A DNA stretch of 64,000 nt from Prevotella sp. oral taxon 299 str. F0039 (lineage in GTDB: Bacteria > Bacteroidota > Bacteroidia > Bacteroidales > Bacteroidaceae): positions 930,001-994,000 of the forward strand of contig NC_022111.1 of NCBI RefSeq assembly GCF_000163055.2, given 5' to 3'. Position 1 is the first letter of the stretch. Each line of letters starts with the position of its first letter. The position numbers were made by a program, and so were the translations under genes. Shown one piece after another: positions 18,101-25,613 of this stretch. The notes under the pieces were generated by a model, which was not told the origin of the DNA, did no database searches, and worked only from the letters and a program-made list of their open reading frames with translations.

Positions 18101-18710
18101 CACGATTGTTCTTTGTGTTTCCTGTAAGGAAATCACAGAACTTCTTATAACGTCCTTTATATCCTTTAAAGAAATCCTTATTGAGCCGTTCCACAGAGAA
18201 AGCATCGGCAACATCGGACAATGATACATTTTCTTTCTTCACCAATTCATATAATCGGATAGTAGCAGTAGTGCATGGTTCGTTACCACCTAATAAGAAT
18301 GTATAACGCTTTGGGGCTGTTTCTCTTGTTTCGAACTCTCCCGCTTCATTGAATGCAGTACCCTTAGATACGAAAGTGAGTCGATAATCAATCTGTTTAT
18401 TTGAATAATAGAACACCAACACCCCATGAATAATATCTTGGTCAATATATCTTATGGCAATATTGCGAAGCCCTTTTCTGTTGCGCGCTATATCTATATT
18501 ATCGACTACTTCTATTGCAAAGAGAGCCAACGAGCGATTGTCATCAAGATGTATTGTTCCTATCTGTCCACCGCTTCTTACCGACTTGTCTTCTATGATA
18601 TTGGGAACGGAAAGATAGTCTATCCTATGAAACATCTTGCCAAGAATGTCTTTCCATGTTTCAAGATTGAAATTATCTTTCAACCTATTTCTCAGTTCAG
18701 CCTTATCCAT
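15198..18710 (-). CDS. Eco57I/PglX-like N6-adenine DNA methyltransferase
   Basis: A protein of about 1170 residues. It has motif I CDPAIGSGAF (near 425), motif IV NPPY (near 675) and the GAFYTPKEIVQYM segment (near 360), typical of large adenine methyltransferases of the Eco57I/PglX group. The N-terminal 150 residues (LALFAIEVVDN and NRKGLRN) resemble the first domain of Eco57I-type enzymes, which can carry a nuclease. I see no clear PD-ExK active site. The C-terminal 400 residues look like a TaqI-type target recognition domain. The upstream TTG at 18716 is open, but the ATG at 18710 (MDKAELRN) is the better start. It probably marks host DNA as self. Confidence 0.9.
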   Translation of the reverse strand: MDKAELRNRLKDNFNLETWKDILGKMFHRIDYLSVPNIIEDKSVRSGGQIGTIHLDDNRSLALFAIEVVDNIDIARNRKGLRNIAIRYIDQDIIHGVLVFYYSNKQIDYRLTFVSKGTAFNEAGEFETRETAPKRYTFLLGGNEPCTTATIRLYELVKKENVSLSDVADAFSVERLNKDFFKGYKGRYKKFCDFLTGNTKNNRDYVKKLLGRLVFLQFLQKKGWMGVPASSKTWEGGDKAYMQKLVEHYKDNERLLSDVLEPLFFNTLNESRPNNIVDTRLGKNIKIPYLNGGLFDKDALDSRNIDFPYSYFQELMEFFSEYNFTIDENDPDDAEVGIDPEMLGHIFENLLEDNKDKGAFYTPKEIVQYMCKESIVQYLTTHAEEKLHNAIRKLIVEGIVCPELQTKVVANKIYDLLKSVKICDPAIGSGAFPMGALNVLYHTRRVLFGFLKSSENFSHAQVKREIIQQNIFGVDIEQGAVDIARLRFWLALVVDETEPQPLPNLDYKIMCGNSQLCRYSLNMPIKSVFVEYNRLGRLKAKGTVWNDFTLETYKQLVTSYTEEHSNKQVLRDKIADIKNCFKVTLAAGDIKKRQAAENTVLEFEAKPLFGESKERLDPKGYKKARDTLAKMRKQEAEILNNQFYKDSIEWRFEYPQLLDAEGNFTGFDIIIANPPYIKEGRMSKDFFEPYKKSPYYKGKMDIWYLFACNCIDLLKENGTLCFIATNNWTTNFGASILRNKVIKETRICNLIDFGAVMMFESASIQTMIMLFSKDKVTDDYSFDYRRLTTNNATEKDAIALLDGTSINSVCFQPVIRRGNYLNSNLTFSDNNNIFELITSVSNVIYLKNDEVAQGIVFPQDLLNAKGAKKLGDNYSVGQGVFVLSDSEKKGLNLSELELSLIKPYYTTEQIGRYNVNQNHLQWTIYTDSNYKAPNSLDNMPHIKQHLDKFQNIITSDNKPYGLHRSRKEFYFKNEKIIATRKSIDRPKFAYCNFECFVSQTFNMIHTTRVNMKFLTGLLNSKLIEFWLKNKGKMQGANFQLDKEPLMHIPIAVPTQEIQQLIAKLVDCIIFIKSTHNERIDKFISNDYLAKMFEQLIAGCIYEIYLGEELHRIGIHVFDTIRNIIENDNIDNENLTSVSDLYKSIEETGIIQKLDNLEHYSPDVLKPIIKN

Positions 18711-18727
18711 ATACAATATTATTTGTT

Positions 18728-20116
18728 TTATTCGTTTTGATAAATGAAAGTATTAAGCAACTGTAAGCCCTTTTTCGTAAGTTTGTACTTCTGTTGGGGG
18801 TGATTGGGTTTGTCGGGATATAGCATCTCTATCCAACCTTGTTGCATAGCGGGGAGAATGAATTTCTTTTTGAAATACCAGTGCGACTTGTATACTTGCT
18901 TATACACTTGCTTATACACTTGCAATATTTCATTAATAGAAAGCATCTGCCTATTTACACTGACAATCAGCGATTTAAGTTGTACACTAAGTTGCACATT
19001 TTTCTCTGTATCAACAGTAACAACCTGTTGTTGAGATTTCTTGGAAATGGGGAAGATGATACGGACAAAATTGTCTGTAAATGTAAAGCAATCTTCACCA
19101 TAGGCTCTGAGTATGCGGGGAATGCCAGAACCCAACGATTCTACCAGTTCCAAATCACGGTAAATACGCATCAGTTCTTTGTTGCGCGGTATGGAGATAC
19201 CGTTAAAGAACTCCTCACGACTTAACGATTCAGGCAGCCTTCCTGCAGATGTTATCTCAATACGGTTGGGAAATATTTCAAACTTGGGAGGTACCTCAAA
19301 CGAATAGTCATTGTGCACAATAGCGTTAACAACAGCCTCGCGCAATGCTATCTTGTCCCATATTGGATTTTCTACTCGTTCTGCGGATGTGATGGAAGCA
19401 AATATTTTATTTTCGATTTCCAATTTTGCCAACACACTCTTTGTTGCTTTTATCAATGAGCAATAGCCGTATTCGTTATTCTCTATCAAATCACATCTGT
19501 CAAGACTTGAATATTTGGCAAGTTTTATAGAATTATTGTTTTCATCAGCCAACAAATATGCCACATAGTTAAGTTTGCCATCCTCAGTCAACAATTCCAA
19601 GCTACGTTTGAAATTATCGTTCAGTCGCTTACCACGTTCGTCATAATAAATACGAAGCTGCTCAAAAGTCAAATCTTGTCTATTTGAGATAATCCGACCT
19701 ATGGAATTTCGGGTACGCATGGCAAACAAACGGTCGATCTGTCGTTGCTGCATTGGTTCTGCCGAAGTTCCTATACGAATGAATGTTCCTTTGGAAGTCA
19801 TACCATACTTAGACTTGAAATAAGGTTTTTCTATTCCGCTTGCAATGGTAATCCTGACAATAGAACAGCCTTCTCTTTCTTCTGTAGATATATCGAAAAG
19901 CCCCATAACCGATGGTGAGATGTTATTTTTTATACGATCTTTCAACTGTAACATACAGGCATCTACATCATCTACCCCGACAGTGTTCCCATTTTTATCT
20001 ACACCAATGTATATATAACCTCCTTCCTTGTAGTTCAGAAAGGCTATTACTTCTTTTTCTATATCCAAATCGGGGGTAAGTCCCAACTTGTATTCTATAC
20101 GATTTGTCTCACTCAT
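18728..20116 (-). CDS. AlbA_2 (Schlafen-type) / HATPase_c_4 protein of the defence operon
   Basis: About 462 residues. The N-terminal domain (EYKLGL, then EVIAFLNYKEGGYIYIGVD) is AlbA_2, a DNA/RNA-binding domain of the Schlafen group. The middle (LREAVVNAIVHNDYS and ELVESLGSGIPRI) is HATPase_c_4, and the C-terminus is a winged helix. Such proteins are often regulators or accessory factors beside restriction systems. The longest reading starts with TTG at 20122, but ATG at 20116 (MSETNRIEY) is preferred; it lies 6 bp after the helicase stop codon. The sequence contains a 12-bp tandem repeat that gives QVYK three times. It ends 17 bp before the methyltransferase ATG. Confidence 0.85.
   Translation of the reverse strand: MSETNRIEYKLGLTPDLDIEKEVIAFLNYKEGGYIYIGVDKNGNTVGVDDVDACMLQLKDRIKNNISPSVMGLFDISTEEREGCSIVRITIASGIEKPYFKSKYGMTSKGTFIRIGTSAEPMQQRQIDRLFAMRTRNSIGRIISNRQDLTFEQLRIYYDERGKRLNDNFKRSLELLTEDGKLNYVAYLLADENNNSIKLAKYSSLDRCDLIENNEYGYCSLIKATKSVLAKLEIENKIFASITSAERVENPIWDKIALREAVVNAIVHNDYSFEVPPKFEIFPNRIEITSAGRLPESLSREEFFNGISIPRNKELMRIYRDLELVESLGSGIPRILRAYGEDCFTFTDNFVRIIFPISKKSQQQVVTVDTEKNVQLSVQLKSLIVSVNRQMLSINEILQVYKQVYKQVYKSHWYFKKKFILPAMQQGWIEMLYPDKPNHPQQKYKLTKKGLQLLNTFIYQNE
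18891..18923. repeat. 12-bp tandem repeat inside the AlbA_2 gene (QVYK repeats)
   Basis: TTGCTTATACAC occurs twice in a row (18896-18907 and 18908-18919), with partial copies on both sides. This encodes three consecutive QVYK motifs in the linker before the C-terminal winged helix. Since the unit is 12 bp, changes in copy number would keep the reading frame and alter only the linker length. Confidence 0.85.
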
Positions 20117-20122
20117 AATCAA

Positions 20123-23100
20123 TCAAGAACAAAAACTTTCAGAAATGATAATTTCGGGATTAAACGATTCTTTTTGCTGTTGTTTGCTTGCTATAACATT
20201 CGCAGAGGCAGTATTAGGCTCTGTCAACAAAGGATAGGATGCAAGAATTTTCATCATTTGTCCAAAAAGGACAGGTAATTTTACAGGCATCTTCTTTGTT
20301 GTAGTTTTCAGCTTGTTTACCTCTCTTTGCAGTTGCTGAAACTTTCCCGTTGTAATAGCTCTTTTAGCTTGCTGAATGAGTTCAGCTTCCTTTTCTGTTA
20401 TATTTTGTATAGTCAGAAAACTATCGAGATAGGCTATTGCCTTTTTCTCATTTGGTCCTTGTAAAGGATTTACTTTGAGAATATTACCCTTTTCAGCCTC
20501 AGATTTCTCTGAAAAATTCTCAAGTACTTTCTCTATTTGGAAATGATGAAGCCCGTGCAACGGGATGGCTTTTTCGTTCACATCAGCCTTAAATATTTTC
20601 ACTGCTTCAAGGAAAGTAAGTTCTTCCATTTTTCCATCCTCATGAACAAGCGTGAAAGCATCTCGTTTTTCGTTGCGAACAAAAACCAATGTTGATTTGT
20701 CTGCATTATCTTTTCTCCTGCCTACCCGGGCACGTAAAGGCATTTTTGCAATAGCCTTCAATAAAGCGGGACTTTCTTCTTTCTGTTTTCTCAGCCACAT
20801 TAAATAGCTTAATTTCTCATCGCGTTCTTCATCAAGACCCTTGTCAAACAAACCAAAGGTTTCAGGCGTTTCTTCATATGAATATATCTGGCTATCCTCA
20901 CCCAGTGCCGAATGGAAGGCAAAGAGTTTCATCTTGGCTTTTTTCACAAGTTCTATATCATTATTTACTTTCTCCGTCGGATAGAAATTGTAAACATAAA
21001 TATCTTTAGCAGTACTGCCAATGCGGTTCACACGCCCAATACGCTGCATCAAACGTGTAGAATTCCATGGAGTATCGTAATTCACTACCACATTAGCCCG
21101 ATGCAAATTGACTCCTTCTGCCAGAACTTCTGTTGTCAGCACAATATTATAATCGTTTTTCTTATGCCCTTTATAGTTAGCATCAAAATTTGCATTTAGC
21201 AAAGGCATCTTTTCAGTGCGATTGTCACTTCTTATCGTCAGCACCTTGCCGTACCCTTGTTTTTTTAACTTATCCGAGAGATAGGCTGTCGTTTCTTTAC
21301 TTTCTGAGAATACGACCAACTTTCCCTCGTAATTGATGGACTTATTGAATAGCTGATTATTCAACCTATCGAGGAACACATCCAGTTTGGGATCATAATC
21401 TATCTTGTCCCATTCTGCTACTAAATCCTTTAACAAAGCATCATCATGTTTTAATCCATCGATATAAACAGGTTTTACAAAATCTTCAGGCGTACATACC
21501 TCTATGGTGGGGTCTGTATACACAGACTGTTCTATCAGCTTAATCAACTCATCTTCCTTACCGTTGTTCAGCAGTTCATTTACTTTCAGATTAGGAGCAA
21601 TATAAATAGTTCCCTTCTCAAACATTTTGAGCATAACGCTGTTTGCATCATAATATCGTTTCAACGACTGCTTGAAAGCATAGAAGCTACTGTCAAGCCG
21701 TTTCACGAGCAAGGTTTTCATAATCCCTGCCAGCTGAAGTGATATTTGATCTGCTTTTTTGTATTTCTTCTTTTTATCTTCGTTAAGATATTTAATGGCT
21801 TGGTATCGGAAATAAGTCAAGCCTTCTTTCTTATTGCTCAACACCTTGATAGTCTTATCATAAAGTGTACTCAACATCTTATCCAATTCATAATATAAAG
21901 GCTGTGGCTGGTGTACTGTCGGAAATTCAATTCCTTGTTCATCCAAATCCTTTTTGTAGGCTTCATTCTCCAATAAGTCTGTACGTGTACGGCGAACAGT
22001 TAGGGGTTCTACCACTTTTGTACGTATCTTCTCATAGATGATTCTTACTTTACTTGCAATGACAGAGTTGTCTTTTTCTGCTTTCACTTTCTTGTAGGCA
22101 TCTATCTGCTCTCTGAAGAAACGTTGTAGGTTTCCTTCTTCGAGAGTACTGTCCTTAGAATCTTGAAAAAGATATACAAGGTTAGCAATATCTTCGGGTT
22201 TGTTGTTTAATGGTGTTGCCGAAACGAGAATCACTTTTTTATTGTATAGGGTTCCATCTGTATGTTGATGACGAGTGGGAGTTTTACACAACTTCTGAAG
22301 TTCGTTGTACATGGTCGCAGTGTCGGTACGGAACTTATGTGCCTCATCAACAATTATCAAATCGTAAAGAGACGCGTCTTTTATTTTGTGTAGGCTTCCA
22401 TTTGTAATAATATTGTAATTGTCTATTTTGAATTTAGACAAGGTCTCATCCCAACTGTCTTTCAAAGCTGGGGGAACTATAACCAACACATGAGAGCGAT
22501 ATGTTGGAAAATTATTGGTGAAGAAAAACTTTTTGGCAATCAGGGCTGCCACTACGGTCTTCCCCAATCCAACTACATCGGATAGAAAAAAACCATTATG
22601 TTTCATCATCTTTGCAAAACCATCATTTACAGCATCAATCTGATAAGAGAGTTTCTTAAAGCCTTTCGGTAAGTCTGATACAGAATTAGGATTAAAATCG
22701 ATACTCTTTCCAAAGTATTCTAACAAGAATTTCAAATAGATTTCATAAGGTGTAAAGTTCGGATTAAGATACGATTCTTTCCTTATGGTTTCTATGTGTG
22801 ACAAGTCTATTCCCACCGCTTCATTCCATAGACGTTCAAAGGTGTCGGTGGCAGATTTAATATCATCGTCATACCGTAACTCTACGTTGAATTCAAAGTT
22901 CTTTTCGAGTCCAGCTTCTGTCAGATTGCTTGAACCCGTTATGACAGAACCATAACCATGTGGATGGTATTCCTTTTCTCTAAAGATATAAATTTTAGCA
23001 TGGATATTCTGTTTGGGATGAATGCGCATTTCTATTTTCCCCGACACAATATCTTCTATGAATTGATACATTCCATCTTCGACTTCTTTATCATATTGAG

Positions 23101-23395
23101 CTTCTTGAATATTCTTTTTCAGCTCATAAAAGAATTCTTCTTGAGATTGTTTTTCATCGGGATTGAAAAGAAGCCCTTGTGTATTTGCTTGTGCAGTAAG
23201 TTTATCAACATTGATACCAACGAGAAACCTTATTTTCGGCGTCTGCTCTATAAATTTCCTAATTTTGAAATAGCCAGAAGCACAGAAATATCCTACAAGA
23301 ACATCAAAGAAATGCACTTGCTTATATTTGAAAACACCCTCAAATTTCTCTAAAAGGGTATTTTGATTTTCATTTGTAAAGAAATTGGTTCCCAC
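20123..23395 (-). CDS. PLD-family nuclease fused to SNF2-type helicase (anti-phage helicase)
   Basis: A 1090-residue fusion. Residues 1-200 form a phospholipase D-like domain with one HxK motif (IHAKIYIF, His132/Lys134) and GSSN (154-157). Residues about 245-880 form a superfamily 2 helicase/translocase: Walker A VVGLGKT (274-280), DEAH (350-353), VSATPLNN, and the C-terminal core ending with QRIGRVNRIG. This combination is known in anti-phage and restriction-like loci. It uses a GTG start at 23395, 4 bp after the XRE stop codon; no suitable ATG is nearby. It probably translocates on and cuts unmodified DNA. Confidence 0.88.
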   Translation of the reverse strand: MGTNFFTNENQNTLLEKFEGVFKYKQVHFFDVLVGYFCASGYFKIRKFIEQTPKIRFLVGINVDKLTAQANTQGLLFNPDEKQSQEEFFYELKKNIQEAQYDKEVEDGMYQFIEDIVSGKIEMRIHPKQNIHAKIYIFREKEYHPHGYGSVITGSSNLTEAGLEKNFEFNVELRYDDDIKSATDTFERLWNEAVGIDLSHIETIRKESYLNPNFTPYEIYLKFLLEYFGKSIDFNPNSVSDLPKGFKKLSYQIDAVNDGFAKMMKHNGFFLSDVVGLGKTVVAALIAKKFFFTNNFPTYRSHVLVIVPPALKDSWDETLSKFKIDNYNIITNGSLHKIKDASLYDLIIVDEAHKFRTDTATMYNELQKLCKTPTRHQHTDGTLYNKKVILVSATPLNNKPEDIANLVYLFQDSKDSTLEEGNLQRFFREQIDAYKKVKAEKDNSVIASKVRIIYEKIRTKVVEPLTVRRTRTDLLENEAYKKDLDEQGIEFPTVHQPQPLYYELDKMLSTLYDKTIKVLSNKKEGLTYFRYQAIKYLNEDKKKKYKKADQISLQLAGIMKTLLVKRLDSSFYAFKQSLKRYYDANSVMLKMFEKGTIYIAPNLKVNELLNNGKEDELIKLIEQSVYTDPTIEVCTPEDFVKPVYIDGLKHDDALLKDLVAEWDKIDYDPKLDVFLDRLNNQLFNKSINYEGKLVVFSESKETTAYLSDKLKKQGYGKVLTIRSDNRTEKMPLLNANFDANYKGHKKNDYNIVLTTEVLAEGVNLHRANVVVNYDTPWNSTRLMQRIGRVNRIGSTAKDIYVYNFYPTEKVNNDIELVKKAKMKLFAFHSALGEDSQIYSYEETPETFGLFDKGLDEERDEKLSYLMWLRKQKEESPALLKAIAKMPLRARVGRRKDNADKSTLVFVRNEKRDAFTLVHEDGKMEELTFLEAVKIFKADVNEKAIPLHGLHHFQIEKVLENFSEKSEAEKGNILKVNPLQGPNEKKAIAYLDSFLTIQNITEKEAELIQQAKRAITTGKFQQLQREVNKLKTTTKKMPVKLPVLFGQMMKILASYPLLTEPNTASANVIASKQQQKESFNPEIIISESFCS

Positions 23396-23399
23396 AGGC

Positions 23400-23621
23400 T
23401 TATTCTTTTGTCGGTTTAATCAATAGTCTAACATCTACATCCAATACTCTCGCAATCTCACCCAATTGAATCATTGAAGGTTGCGTTTTGTTTTGACACC
23501 ATCGAGATACGGTATGCTCGGTCTTACCCAATTGCTCAGCAAGCCATCTGTTAGTTTTTCCTTGTTCTACAAGGATTAATTTTAAGCGATTTAATACGCC
23601 TGCATATTCATTATTTGACAT
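23400..23621 (-). CDS. XRE-family helix-turn-helix regulator, first gene of the defence operon
   Basis: A 73-residue Cro/C1-type DNA-binding protein: NRWLAEQLGKTEHTVSRWCQ is the helix-turn-helix, at residues 23-42. It is the promoter-proximal gene of the eight-gene operon and ends 4 bp before the helicase start. It is probably the controller (C-protein-like) that times expression of the methyltransferase and the destructive components and represses its own promoter. Confidence 0.92.
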   Translation of the reverse strand: MSNNEYAGVLNRLKLILVEQGKTNRWLAEQLGKTEHTVSRWCQNKTQPSMIQLGEIARVLDVDVRLLIKPTKE

Positions 23622-23642
23622 ATTAATACAAAATATTGCTTA

Positions 23643-23650
23643 CAAAGGTA
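23643..23650 (-). promoter_or_regulatory. -7 element of the defence-operon promoter
   Basis: TACCTTTG on the minus strand matches the Bacteroidetes TAnnTTTG box. It would start transcription near 23636, about 15 nt before the XRE start codon. No TTTG lies at the right distance upstream, so the promoter may be weak or activator-dependent. Confidence 0.5.
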
Positions 23651-23865
23651 ATAAACTATTTTTTAAAAGATGATTTTTATTCTTAATATTTTTAAGCCGT
23701 ATCACCTTAATATAGTAGATGTTCGGCGAGCGTAGAATGTAGTAGAAATGTAGTGTGTTGATTTTTATTATTTGACTACAAGCTAATCCTTTTTCTTTCA
23801 TCGTTTTACCCTTCTTGTAGTTATGTAGTAGGATAATATCGGTGAAAGAAAAAGATAGAGATAAT

Positions 23866-24288
23866 TTAATGCTGCGTACCTCCAAAAAGGAATATCGGTG
23901 TTATGGTTGCTTTCGGTCGTTGTAACTCTTGGATGATATACTTTCTAAAGAAATGGGCTTCTGTGTTATCCAAATGAAAGGACAGGGCAATGATGATTGG
24001 GAACGGGTAAAGTGGTGCATAACCTGCCAATTCATTGCCTCTGACCATTACACTCTCACCTGCACTCCTTTCATCAGGGTGCAGGTTGGGATTGTGGACT
24101 ATTGCTTTAAGCCTACCATTAAGCTTTTTCCATGTTACCCCGAAGAACCTTGCAAGTTCACTCTCCGTCATGGCTATTTCTCCATTTCCTTTGCGGACGA
24201 CCTGCAGATTGCAGCCCCATTCATAGTAACTGCGCTCTTTGTATTGATTGGATTTTACTTCTGTCTGTGAATTGTCCCTCGTTTTCAT
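23866..24288 (-). CDS. Conserved-looking small protein coupled to the integrase genes
   Basis: A 140-residue protein that I do not recognise by function. The middle (ESELARFFGVTWKKLNGRLK) looks like a helix-turn-helix, and the C-terminal part has RKYIIQELQRP. It starts inside the last codons of the upstream integrase (ATGA overlap at 24285-24288), so it belongs to the integration module. A DNA-binding partner of the recombinases is a reasonable guess. A regulatory role is equally possible. Confidence 0.6.
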   Translation of the reverse strand: MKTRDNSQTEVKSNQYKERSYYEWGCNLQVVRKGNGEIAMTESELARFFGVTWKKLNGRLKAIVHNPNLHPDERSAGESVMVRGNELAGYAPLYPFPIIIALSFHLDNTEAHFFRKYIIQELQRPKATITPIFLFGGTQH

Positions 24289-25583
24289 ACTGTTTCCTCC
24301 ATGCTTTTGTTAGTTTTTGTAACGATGTACGATATAGCCTTGATGTCTGCCGTTTCTTTCTCTTTTGCCTTATGTTTGGCAATAAGCCTGTCCATATCCT
24401 TGGAAATCTTGCAGTCCGTTACCTGCGCATAAATCTGCGTACTTGCAATTGATGCGTGTCCCATCATCTTGGCGATGCTCTCTATGGGAATACCTGCACT
24501 TAGGCACATCGTTCCGAAGGTATGTCTTCCCATGTGATAGGACAAGCGTTGCTTGATACCACAAGCCTTGCCTACGATGCTTAACTTCGCTGCCAACACA
24601 TTTCTACTGCAACAAGGTTGAAAGATAAGACGATTATCCATATCCATGTTATTGCCTTCTTCTTTCACCGCTTTTAGTTGCCTTTGCTGCTCGATAATCG
24701 TCTTGGCTATGGGATGTAACGGCACTATAAATTCTACTTTTGTTTTCTGACGCTCCTTTCTTATATACATCTGTCCGTCCGCTGCGCTCTTGATATGTCC
24801 AAACGTTAAGTGTTCCATATCCGTAATGGCTAAACCTGTGAAGCAGGAGAAGATGAACATCCGCCTTGCAAGTTCGGCATCGCTATCACACATCTTCATT
24901 GCCATCAGGTTTGCTACATCACTCTTGCTAAGAAAACGAATTGCCTTTTCCACCTTTTCATATTCCGCATGTTCAAATGGGTTATAACGAATGATGCGCT
25001 GACTTACCGCACGGAACATTAAACGGCTCAGCCAACAAAGATAGTTGTTAATGGAAGAACCTTTCAACCCTTTCTTTTTAAGAAAGAAGCGGTATTCCTC
25101 AAATAGCTCCTCTGTGATGGTACGGATGTCAATGTCCTCGTTGCCTTTGTCCTTGATAAACTCACACAGCATTCTATTCGCATAGCAAAGGTTAGTGTAT
25201 GTACTTTCCATCTTTGACTTACCAATACCTTCCTTTACCATTTGTAATTCTGCTCTACTAAGTCCTAATAATGTAGAGGAATAGGTCGCTATCCCTTGCA
25301 ATCTGTTTTTAAGCAGTTCAGCACTTACCACTCCGTCTTTTAGGAGCAGTTCCTGATAGGTCTTTTCTACAAGTTCCCTGAATGATTGCAGTCGAAGATT
25401 GATTTTCTTGTCCGTTGTCGTCCCCTGTTTAGTATTCCACTCCGCAGGTTTACATTCTTCGTTTGTGGTAATGACAGAGTTCTTGCCATCTATCGTGATA
25501 CGGCAGAGTATGGAAGTCTGACCATTTGTTTTGGTCTTTTGTCTGTTGATATAAAACAGTATTTTGAATGTACTTCTCATCAT
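24285..25583 (-). CDS. Tyrosine recombinase / integrase 1 (promoter-distal)
   Basis: A 432-residue tyrosine recombinase of the Bacteroidetes type: N-terminal arm-binding domain (1-100), SAM-like core-binding domain (about 110-210), then the catalytic domain. Visible catalytic residues are in SYHMGRHTFGT (H-x-x-R-H), the MMGH histidine and the final tyrosine in STQIYAQV. The position of the first catalytic arginine (SCFTGLAITDM) has alanine, as is known for IntDOT-like enzymes, which have a non-arginine there. It lies 30 bp after the second integrase in the same direction. Confidence 0.93.
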   Translation of the reverse strand: MMRSTFKILFYINRQKTKTNGQTSILCRITIDGKNSVITTNEECKPAEWNTKQGTTTDKKINLRLQSFRELVEKTYQELLLKDGVVSAELLKNRLQGIATYSSTLLGLSRAELQMVKEGIGKSKMESTYTNLCYANRMLCEFIKDKGNEDIDIRTITEELFEEYRFFLKKKGLKGSSINNYLCWLSRLMFRAVSQRIIRYNPFEHAEYEKVEKAIRFLSKSDVANLMAMKMCDSDAELARRMFIFSCFTGLAITDMEHLTFGHIKSAADGQMYIRKERQKTKVEFIVPLHPIAKTIIEQQRQLKAVKEEGNNMDMDNRLIFQPCCSRNVLAAKLSIVGKACGIKQRLSYHMGRHTFGTMCLSAGIPIESIAKMMGHASIASTQIYAQVTDCKISKDMDRLIAKHKAKEKETADIKAISYIVTKTNKSMEETV

Positions 25584-25613
25584 GATTTTAGTTTTAATGC
25601 TTCTACTCTATGG

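Noticed and set aside
15198..23395. Assignment as canonical BREX or DISARM
   Set aside because: PglZ, BrxC, BrxA/B/L, DrmA and DrmB are not present, and the PLD and helicase domains are fused.
23640..23885. 81-codon open frame between XRE and the integrase-linked gene
   Set aside because: It overlaps the promoter region, overlaps the end of the neighbouring gene and has random composition.
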